Notes under the pieces: model-generated
The model's input: the letters and a program-made list of their open reading frames with translations, nothing else
What the model was told of the DNA's origin: nothing
The model's database searches: none
Translations under genes and position numbers: made by a program
DNA from: Sperchopsis tessellata
Lineage: Eukaryota; Arthropoda; Insecta; Coleoptera; Hydrophilidae
Assembly (NCBI GenBank): GCA_033557685.1
Contig: JAWQRN010000479.1
Span: 1 to 29,067, forward strand
DNA: 29,067 nucleotides
Reading direction: 5' to 3'
Part shown: positions 1 through 10,900 of the stretch, one piece after another
Position numbering within the stretch: position 1 is the first letter of the stretch
Layout of the letters: each line of letters starts with the position of its first letter

Positions 1-1844
1 GCCAAATGACTAATAAATAAGTTTTGTGGAATTTTAACATGAACATTCCTTTCATTGTTTTATCGGTAAGAATAAAACCATCAAATGCGGCTGTATGATC
101 AAATAATCATTTAATGTAATTTTCGATTAATCGATTATTTTTTAAAATGTATCAAACATCGATTAATCGTTTAGTTTATCGATTAATCGAAACATAATCC
201 CAGTCCTACTCACGACTTTCTTGCGAAGCTGTGTTTGGCTCGGTCCATTTTTATGTATATATTCAAATAAATATGACTATTGTATTGATTTATATACACT
301 TAAATTTATACAACTAATCATGTTGAATGGTCTGTTCTGTGTTTTCCTAATTAAAAATAACTTACAACCATATCACTGCTATTTTAATGCACACTTGGTA
401 AATACTGTTTTATGTTATTGAAAGGAAAATGCTCATAAAAATAGAGTGGTGCAAACTTATGGTACTATAAAATAGTTTATAGAAAATACTTTGATATTTT
501 AACTTTAATCCCATATTTCTAACAGGAAGTAAATTTGCTTTACATATGGAAAAACCCCACTGTTATTTTCAAGCATATGAGTGTTAACACCCTTGTACAC
601 TCGCATACTTACTCAGCAACCGTGTGAAATATTGTTTAATGGATTTCTTCATTATGTTTTTGAATTAAAAAGTCTTGGCGCAGCTGATTTAGTGATATAA
701 TGTGATTGATTTAACTTTAGGAACACAATCATTGAGTGATCTGCTACACTTGATTGGCTTTATGCACCGGATTGTAGTGCAATAAACATCTATTGCCAAA
801 AATATTGTAGACGTTTTTACTCCAAAGCAGTTTTTTTCTCTATTTCAAACAGTTCATATTTTCCATATGCCCATCTCATCATGAAACACTGTTGCCATCA
901 GTTTTTTTTTTTTAATGTTTCCTTTTTTATCCTCTTTTGGTGGTAGAAAGCTCTTATGAACTCTCCTGTATTCCTATTTCACGGTTCGCCAGAAATTAAT
1001 TCTTTATCCTATCGAAATAGTGGACGAATATTTAATTTAAGATTATGTATCCCCCCCATAACAACAGCCATCATTTCATTAGATTTTTGGTCCACAACTC
1101 TAAATTTATAAGGAACATTATGCTGCTATTTTGAAACTTAATTTTACGTATTTTATTAACTAAAAAACATTTTTAATTAATATAGAACGTACAATTTAGA
1201 CAGCTATTTTTTATAACTTAAAGTACCATTGGGCTGAATAATGCGGCTATGGGGCGATCGCCCTTTCTTCCGAATTGTTAATCGTTTACTGAGATTACCC
1301 TTTGAATGTAATTATGTTTACCTGTCTTAGTTTTGATGAAACGATTTATATTAAGAAGTTTACGAACAGACAATCTCAACGTAGTAATAAATAAAAAATA
1401 CAAAATAATCTATGAATTTGTTTATTTGGCGTTTTTTTAAAACGACAGCAACTGCATTTAACACAAATAAATAATCAAACACGTAGTTAGATTATTTTTT
1501 TATTAGGGTGGTTTTTTAAGTTAATACAATTCTATAAATAAAAATACTTCGATTTGGTTTTGGAAATATGATAACCAGTATGATAATGAATAGTTAAAAT
1601 AAATATTCTAATTATTTACATATAATACAATATGCTTTAATTTGCTAAAGTATTTGTATATATCTGCAGATAATTTGTTTACATAGTTTCTTTTGTTTGA
1701 AATTACTCCTTTTACGCACACCGACATTTTGAAAATCCTTATCACCACCCATTGGTGATAACAACCTATCCTAAGATTCAGCACCCCCACCACTCCTACG
1801 CCGTGTCCGTCTAAGGGTACTTGCAATTTTAGTTATTACTTGTA
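1..1844. other. Upstream non-coding DNA, no gene recognised
   Basis: No exon, RNA gene or transposon protein could be supported here. The small open frames (221-421 +, 1608-1826 -) have low-complexity, AT-driven translations and no family resemblance. Noteworthy items are the palindrome cluster at 123-190 and a small GC-rich patch with GGGCGATCGCCC at 1252-1263. An AATAAA near 780 could belong to a neighbouring transcript but nothing else supports this. Confidence 0.6.
123..190. repeat. Three copies of TCGATTAATCGA palindrome
   Basis: TCGATTAATCGA occurs at 123-134 and 179-190, and TCGATTAATCG at 159-169. The first copy runs on to include TAATCGATTA (128-137), the P2 type dimer site preferred by Ser50 paired-class homeodomains. 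This may be a regulatory cluster or a fragment of a repeat; the sequence alone does not decide. Confidence 0.5.
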
Positions 1845-1880
1845 GTACTTCGTCAGTCATATCTTTCTAAAATCTTCAAG
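1845..1880 (+). promoter_or_regulatory. Possible transcription start / very short leader
   Basis: Two initiator-like strings lie just before the start codon: TCAGTC at 1853-1858 (arthropod Inr type) and TATCTTTCT at 1860-1868 (resembling the pyrimidine TCT initiator known from ribosomal-protein and translation-factor genes). Either would give a leader of under 30 bases. No TATA box stands about 30 bases upstream. These are short matches and an upstream leader exon is equally possible. Confidence 0.2.
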
Positions 1881-1974
1881 ATGAATCCTTGGTGTAGAGC
1901 TCCATATGACAGACCTCCAAGACCCGATTTTTCGGTTCCACCACCGTCAAGTAATCCCAGGTTTCATTATCCAC
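1881..1974 (+). CDS. eIF4G: eIF4G coding exon 1 (start codon)
   Basis: This exon encodes residues 1-31 plus the first base of codon 32. It begins MNPWCRAPYDRPPRPDF and ends in RFHYP, a Pro/Arg-rich disordered start. The donor is CCAC|GTAAGT. Start choice: the ATG is preceded by CAAG (A at -3), and the same frame has a TAG at 1830-1832 with no earlier ATG after it. This holds if the leader is contiguous with the genome here; an upstream untranslated exon cannot be excluded. Phase 1 at the donor matches the acceptor at 5292. Confidence 0.8.
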
Positions 1975-4900
1975 GTAAGTGTTTATTTTTACTTGCTTTC
2001 CATTGTATTTTATCTATTTTTGCGGGACTTTTGAATTATCAAAATTTTCGATAGTTTGGTTTGGGTATCACTCGACGTGCTAAGTATTAAGATACGAATT
2101 TCGGTGAATTTCAACCTTTTTTGTTAACAGTAAGATTAAACAAACATTATTGAGAGTACCTTATGGAAGACTTTGTTTTGTTTTTCGCTATAATTTTGAC
2201 CTAAACATTTTTAGAAATAATTTACATTAAAAAAAATGTTGATGGTATTCATGCTTTAGGTATTCACTAAATAACAGGAATCACTATGGTTTTGTGAGTA
2301 AAAGAAATATCATCATTAGTACGATTTGATGATGTAATAGTGTTCTAAATACGTAATAAATAATTAATATAACGTGTAAACATAAACATTTATTTTTTTA
2401 AGTGAATCATCTTCGCTTTGTTTTGAATTTTTTTTCTCGTGTCTATGCCATTTGCCGAAGTTTTTACATGAACATATTTTGTAAATTTCTTCTTATTTAC
2501 CGACGGTATTTCATTATCTAATTTTATCTATCTGCAAAAGTAAACATCTTTATTTTTTTATTTAGGAGAATGATGAATTTTAATGTCTTCAGTTTGTTTG
2601 CCTATGTGGTTTCAATTAATGCCCTTTTAGTTTGTTTCTTTAGTTAAAGAACTTTAAAGTATAAAGTTAATGCATATTGATATCTTGCATTTTTCAAAAT
2701 ACTGTTTTATAACTTTTTTGGTGAAAATAACTTTTCCGCTCTAAAAGGTTTTCATTCGTAATCAATTGTTTATTTCTTCAAGATTACACCTCTATGTAAC
2801 TAGGTTTATGGGCAAATACTAAAATTCAGTATGGGGGTTTCAGTGAAAATTTAAATATAAACAACTGGTATCGCTCATTAATTTTTTTTTAAACTTCTTG
2901 TTTGATTTATCGCTAATATTATCATTATTTATGAATAGATTTTAGCAAAACAAATTTATTTGTAATCATCACTCCTATTTTAATATGTAGCGGAGGTTTT
3001 TAATTTTTCTGGTATCACTTCATTCATTTTTTTAAACTTCTCAACTTATTTGTTATCCAAAATATTATAATTATTTATGAATAAATTTTAGCAACACAAA
3101 TTTATTTGTAACCATCACCCATATTTTAATATGTAGCGGGGTTTATTTAATTTTTCTGTTATTACTTCATTCATTTTTTTAAACTTCTCAACTTGTTTGA
3201 TTTGATCCAAAATATTATAATTATTTATGAATAGATTTTAGCAAAACAAATTTATTTGTAACTATCACTTCTATTTTAATATGTAGCGGAGATTTATTAA
3301 ATTTTTCTGGTATCACTTCATTAATTTTTTTAAACTTCTCAACTTAACAAACATATTTGTAATCATCACTCCTATTTTAATATCTAGCGGAGCTGTATTT
3401 AATTTTGACTTCTACGACCTTTCTAGCATATTTGTCTGATTTTTATAAATATTCTTTTTATGTACTAAACTATTCAAATTAATCAACGACACCTTTAAGT
3501 TGTTTAAAAAAATAGATAAATGATTACCAATTAATACAAAACGGTTTTATATTTATTTTGAAATCTTAATATTCAAAGCTTTTAAAGCTGGAGTGTATCT
3601 CAACAAATTTTAATATCCAAACTAAAATCGAAAATGCATGTCATATACGAAAGAAATTACACTTGTAAACATACAAGCTGTCTTATAATGGTATAATAAA
3701 TCAACATGCCGTAAAATAATTGAATAATAATTATTTTAAGCCAATTTTGCGGCTTTTCTAGTCACTCTTAACACGCTTTGCAACCAAATATTTACTGTTC
3801 AATGATTTTATGCTGTATTAATCTTATATATTGTCATCTTATTAAGTTTGTTTCTTTGTGCAGGTGAAATATATTTTTATGTTTGATAAGTATTTTAGAT
3901 TTTTAAACATAAAAAAACACACCATCGTATTTATGAACGAAGTTTTCGGGCAAATTCTGTAGTTATGTTGACTTTGTTTTTTTTTGTAATTTTTTAGTAT
4001 TCTCGTTTAAAATTTTCAGACAGATATCTTAAGAAATACAATTTTTTATAGATATAAATATAATTACCCTGAATTAATACTTAATGTGACAGAACTTGTG
4101 GTAGAAAATTAGTGAAGTTGGAATCTGAAGTTTTTATTTAGAAAATATTGTACACTTGCCTTATTGCAAGTGAATTTATATGATAAAAAATCTATCATAA
4201 CACACAGTGAGGTGCTTTTCTAGAAGTTCCTTCAAAATATTTTTTGTTTTCTACATGTTATACCTGAATTGTATAATTTTTAAACATACGCATCTGTTTA
4301 GTCATTTATATTTATTTGAAACAAGTGTAAGTTACCCAAAAATTATCTTCAACTGAGTATTAGAGTATTGTCAAAAGTTAACAAAATCACAGAATAACTG
4401 CCATTTAGTGTTGAATAGTAACTTTATCTAAACAATAGATCAGCACTAAATGTATTAAAGAAATTACAAAATAATTAGTATTGAAGGTAAATCTTTAAAT
4501 TTAAAAAAAGACTCATTGAAATTGCTTTAGTGGAAGTCGCACACAAACTGTACTATGGAAATGTCTTAAATATATTGATAAGTATCAATGCTAGTTTACA
4601 CACATCTATTTTAAAATTAAATAATAAATAGCATATATGTAATAATATCCTTAATGAGCATTTAGTTATATATCATCGAGGCCAATAACACCTCAACGTA
4701 AGTATTATATGAAACTGAATTTGTTGTGCGAAAAGTATTTATGCTCTAACCATTTTGTTCGCTTGGTTGTTATAGTATGGAAATCACAATGAAGCTTGCA
4801 ATATTTACGCATTTATTAAATATACTTTTCATGGGTTAGTTAGTTTAACCATGTTTGAAGTCAGAGCTTAGCACTAAAATGAATATCAGTTTTGGCTTAC

Positions 4901-7900
4901 TTGATATATTTAGATCAATCACCTTCTCATGATATAAAGTGATTTTTACATATATAACTAATTCTGAAAAATTCCATACTGGTGAATTATCATACGTAGT
5001 TCTAATAATGCAAAGTTCGTTTTGGAAGTAAGGAAACTGTTTCAAAGATTTGCGTGTGTTGGTATTGAGTAAGAGTCTATAAAGTTTTGCTCATATATAA
5101 TTGTTTTTTTGTGAAATTTGTTTGTAATTATTGATTGGCATTCCTAGAAGAATTTGATGATATAATGTGAATAAGTACATTCAGCACATGGATAAGTGAA
5201 ACTTTCAACTAAATATTTGTGTGTAAATTTCATTTGGATGCAAAATTAGTTTTTGGCACACAATGTTATTAACAATATTTTCCTTTTATAGGGCAAGATT
5301 TTCATGTCGGTAACCAGCAACAGTTCGTTCCACAGCCACAAAATCCGTCGGGCAATCAAGGGCCAGGAATTCGGACTATGGCACCTACAGGCCCTCCTAC
5401 GCAAGCATCAACCCCACCTAATACGGAAATCAAAGTGCAACAAATCCAACAGCAAAATATAAATATAGTAAGTATCAAAACAATAAATTGTATTTGCATT
5501 TGTAGCTTTTTTACATTCAGAATAGGTTTAGATGTTTTTCCACCTCGTACTTTTAAAACTTTCCAAAATTTTGCTTTTGTTAGAAACAAAGTTATAATCT
5601 GCCACCCGCAGTTACTGAGGCCAGGTGGTAATTCGTGTTAGTAAAGTATAAAACTAGTAATTGTTTAGAAAAAAAATTCACTGGTCATTTGTGCTGTTTT
5701 GTTCTACTCTGTTCCATAGGTCATTACCGGAGCCTTTTTTTTACAGTTAGCTTTGATAATATTTTCACAAAGTTTAATGAAGAATGGAAATATACAAAAG
5801 CCTATGCATTGTATTTTTTTTTGTTTTTAAAAGTCTAGAACGTTTTTCTCTTAAAACCTTTATTTTTTTTTGCAAATTAAAAGTGCAACAAATCATTGGG
5901 ATTTTGCATAAACAAGATTATTTTTGAGTTACACTACTTCATTTAAAATTTTCTAAAGTTTATTCTGTGAGAACCATTTTAAGTGCAGATAATTTTATCT
6001 TAAAGTTTTTTTACCCTTCTTCTGGAAAATTTAAACATTTACAATAGGACATAAATATATTTTGTGAAACAACCAACCATTTGAATGCCATCAGGTAATT
6101 TGAAGGATTATTTTCATTTAATAAACTCCAGGGACAGAAATATGTATTGTGGGTTTTTATGACACCATAAAAATTTCGAATTGGTTCCCTTAACGTCGTA
6201 AATTCAGGTAACTACTAGGTTGCAATTAGTCTCAAATATTTAACTTTCTAAGTCCAATTATGAATTAATTTTTGCAATGTATTGATTAGTGGCTATTTTA
6301 TGGTTCTATTCTTGAAGTGTTCTATTTTTGTTTTAACATAGTATCAAGTGTGTACAGACGTTTTTTTTTTTTTTTGCAAATTTGGTAATATTTTCTCATT
6401 GTGAAAATTATGCAACATTGTTTACATTTGTAAAGTTAGTTTAATAATTTAATTTTTTTCTTCTAGCCATTTGTGCAGAACCCACGGGGGGGACAAAGTT
6501 ATTATAGGGCGCCTGCACCCTCAAATCAGACAACCAGGATGGCTAACCGACCGGTAAGTTTTATGTTGTATGTATAGAAAAACAATGATTTTAAAGCACA
6601 TATTTTCTTTGCTGTGATAATTGAAGAAAATAATGGTGTTGACAAAATATTTAGTATGTTAAATTCACCCTATATTTACTTGTATTTTTTTGCGTAGGAA
6701 TTTTAATTGGTTTAATAAGTTCTGCGAATAACTTTTAAATTCAATGAATCTGAATTTATCTCAAGAAATACGTTGGCGAATTTTATCTACCAATAAAATT
6801 CAACTTGAGTTGAATTATTTTAAAAGTAGGTTATTGCTCATATTGTATAGAAAGTTAAAAATACATATATTTTAGGTAAAAATAATTTCGTGATCATTAT
6901 ATAGCAAAGTATAAGTAATTTTATTTTGGTCTTTATTATTTGTGTTCGTAGTTTTAAACCAACTATACCTTGTATCCTTGTATTCGAATAGTATCATAAA
7001 AATAGGTACCAATAAAAAATTTAATATCAGTAGATATAAAAACAGATAGCACATCGTTTTTTTCAATAGTTGAGTTTTAGCATTATATTTTTATTATGGT
7101 TGTAACATTTTTAAATCTAAAATAATGTACTAGTCTTGTTTGCAGTTGTGAAACTAATTTATTTTTTAAAGCTTTAATTTTAAATTTATCAGTTTTAGTT
7201 CATAATTTTGAAATCCACGATGAACTTACTCATACAAATAAGACCTAAGTCCTCTTTTTTTTTCTTAAATGAGTCAAGAAGTTATTGAGAGCATTATTCC
7301 CTAGGTTATGAAGACTAACTAAACTAAAATCTCTTTACACATAGATATCTAATGGTTAAAGTTTCTGCTTACTAACAAAGATCTGTGTAGTGATGTTATT
7401 AGTTACGACATCCAGTTAAAGAGCTTTTGGTTACAGTATAGTACTACAGTGTGACAGATATCTCTTAGAAGACAGGGTTTAACTGCCACAGAGAGTACAC
7501 ACGAGATCAATAAAAAAACATTTCACAGAGTGCTATGAACCACACAATTTTTCCTAGTACCTATTTCTATAACAGACGAATATCCATGGTTTTCTCATTT
7601 GTAGTTCTCTGTTACTGTAACTATCTTATTGATCTGTCAAGAGATTATTGTCATACTGTACTCACTATTGTAAGTCCGATAAAAATCATTTTGAAAATAT
7701 GAGAATGGTAGATTCCTATGATATATGCGAATCAGGCCAATCTTGTGTTTAAAGTTTTTAAGTATATGTTGCCAGAATGGTTGTTATGCATTCTGCTGGG
7801 TTTAATGAGAAGAAAAGGTGAAAAGTGATATGTAGATGACACGATGGTGAAGATTTGCTTTAGAAATGATGTTACTATTTTCGTTCATTCTGGTACGAAA

Positions 7901-10900
7901 TAAAATCATTTTCTTTTTTGCTGAAGATATCTTTAATATCTGTTTGGTAAGGTAAGATATTTGGCTGCAAAGCCAGAAAAGTAGATATATATTGAAACAT
8001 ATCCTTTGATATTCTTTTGGCTAAAAAAATAAACATTTTTTGTACCTCAGTCTTCAGACATCTTGCTGTTTCTTTTATTGCAGCTGTCTAGAAATTAATC
8101 ATTTGATTATTCATAATTTTATGTAGCTTTCTATTTGCTTCTTTCGATTGATGTTCAGATTTATCATGTCTCAGATTTTCCACTCTTGTCGGTTTTTAAA
8201 ATACATCTCTTCATATATTTAATAAGTTATTCATAAGTATATAGAAAACTTCAGTTGTTTTAATGTTATATATGTAATAACTGCATATACATGGTCTTTG
8301 ATAAAAATCAACCCTCAAATATAAATCTTGACCTGTAAACAGCTTTTTGGATTATTGAGGGTTTCCTATTCCATTGATCAGAAGCATTCTTCCATGCATT
8401 TTCTTGTAGGTATTTTAATTTTGTGCTTTTAGTTGTAGAAGTAAAAGCACTTTCTTTATCTATTTTTCTTTTTAAGACGCATCAGATGTACCACACGCCT
8501 CAGATGCAATACGTGCAGACTCCTACGCCTTCACCGTTTTTTTACAATAACCCAATGGTTGTGTACGGCAACACGCAGAGGCCTGCAACTACCAATTATG
8601 TGACGCCCAACTATCCGTTGTTACCTGGCCAACCGTTTGCCTTATCTTTCGCACCACCAGCGCAGACACCACAATGTAAGTATATGTAAGAAGACAAAAG
8701 TAATTTATATTGTGAGTGTACATACGAAGGTATGTGTTGTAGATCTTCAAATCTGCCCCTGTATACTTAAATCCAGAAGATTATGTATATCAATAAATTA
8801 ACATTAACTTTTTTTCTTATTACAGATTACCCCTATACACCCCAGCAAATGTCCACGATGCCAAGACAAGTGACGCCACAACAAGTTCCAATTGCACCGC
8901 AGAATATAAATCCACCGGCGCAACCGCTTCCGTTGAGCCAGAATATCCAGCCTCACGGGGGCAACAAAAAGAGAAGATCTCATGCAATTCCTGTGATAGA
9001 TCCTAATACAGGTACAGTACTTATTTACTCTAGTAGGGATAATTTATTTAGCAGATTCGAGAAATTTAAGGAGTATAGTTAGTTGACCTTATCTTCAGGT
9101 TTTCTGTCTGCAATGGTGGATGACACATCGGCAAAACAAACCAATACTTATTATCTTACGAAAAACCTGAAAATATTTTCTGTGGCTGTGGAAGTTTGTC
9201 TAAAATTAAAGCATATACTATACCTAGTTCTGGGGGAAAATGAAAAACCTGAAAATATTTTCTGTGGCTGTGGAAGTTTGTCTAAAATTAAATCATATAC
9301 AATACCTAGTTCTGGGGGAAAATGATAATTAAATGAAAATAGATATAAAGTATGTCCTTGTGGAACACTACAGTTTATTTTGAAAATAGGTGTGTTTCTT
9401 GTGTAATTATGTGGTATGTTTCTCATGTAGTTTTATCTAACTAGTTACATTATTCACAACATTTTACTATTATCTGGTTAAACATGTAGCTACCCAATTA
9501 ATTTTGACTTCAGAGGTCACACATGGGAACGAATATTGGTATTTTATTTCCTCTCCCATTAATATACCAAATAAAAAAGTTTCTGATAGCGTTTTGACAT
9601 ATTCCACCTCTCTTCAGTGCAACTGCATCTAAAACATTCTTGCACTACCTGCAATGTGAGACTGATGACTTACCTCTTAAATATGACTTTTATATGACTC
9701 TTAGTTGTAATATGCTTATGAACACTGTATACCCAAAACCATATACATTTTTTTTAACTTGAACAATGTGACAACAGCGCATATGTATTAAGAATAGTAG
9801 TGGGGGTATTTTATTTGGGTCTATGCACCATGTAGTAACTGACTTCATCAATGCCACTTTAGTCAACAGGTATCTAAACTTTCCGTCCCTTTTTTTGTAA
9901 TAGAATCTTAAAAATATGTAATTGTGCATCACGTTCATACTTATCCCATAGTTGCTCAGCAAAATTGGTCGTGGATAAAATATTAGACCCTAAGAGTCCT
10001 TCATACAGCGTATGCCTCAATATAACGAATAACTACTGTCGTGGCAGTCAGCGGCTTGGAGAGAGTGCACATGGCTAGACAGGTAGAATGAAAAGATTTC
10101 AGAACTAATAAAATCCATGATTTTTTTTACTACAAAACCAATGTTGAGACACTTCTTCTTTGTATGCATTCATTCTAGATATTAGCGATCATTGTGACTG
10201 GATCTTGTCTACTGCTTTTCGAAATAGTTGCAGATTTTTAAGCCACGATATTAGTCTTCTTCCCAGCACATCTCTAGGTATTCTAGTTTCCTGACCTTGA
10301 CTGCAATTAATATTTCCTGTTCCTTCCTCATTCTTCGTAGAATATCTCCTCATTACTTACGTGATTAGTCCACGACCCTTTGAGGATGCGCAGGTATGTC
10401 CATAGCTCGAAGGCTTCTAGTTTCCTTTCTGTTCCTTTGATCTTATTCTTTGTCCAGGATTCGACGCCGTACAATAGTGTCTAGAAAACAACATCGCAAC
10501 ATTTTTATACTGCACGGTCAAGTTAAGACACTATGCTCGCTCAACATAATTCAAGTTTTCCACTACTACTAATATGAAATATCACTGCTAAGAAACACGA
10601 TGCCGCCAGAAAGGGGACTGTCTGTAATTTTCATCCATGCTACTGGCAGTGGACAGTTCTGTAATTGTCTACCACTGAGAAGTAAGGTGTCATGTGCATA
10701 TTGAAACATTTAACATATTGGCATGGAATCACGAAAATCATTCACATACAATAGAAACAGTGTAGATCCCAGGATGGATCTCCTGGGAACACCTTTAGTA
10801 ATGAATTAAATTACTTTATTTAATTACGGAAACAAACTACCTCTCTCTTACCTTTCAGATATAATGTCAAAAATTAAGAACTACACCACAAATTTCATAT

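Noticed and set aside
221..421. Open frame of 66 codons on the + strand
   Set aside because: Cys/Tyr/Leu-rich translation driven by AT content, with no family resemblance.
1252..1263. GGGCGATCGCCC palindrome
   Set aside because: Several 12-bp palindromes are expected by chance in 29 kb, and no second signal supports a function.
1608..1826. Minus-strand open frame of 72 codons next to exon 1
   Set aside because: It lies in the probable leader and promoter of eIF4G, and its translation has no recognisable motif.
6798..6817. AATTCAACT..AGTTGAATT imperfect palindrome in intron 3
   Set aside because: Short and AT-rich; such structures are not unusual in this composition.
9083..9325. Open frame across the 82-bp duplication that looks like a repeated peptide
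   Set aside because: 82 is not a multiple of three, so the two copies are read in different frames. It sits after a good splice donor and is intronic.
9690..9962. Minus-strand open frame of 90 codons in intron 5
   Set aside because: No similarity to the nearby LINE pieces or any family I know; composition is that of intronic DNA.
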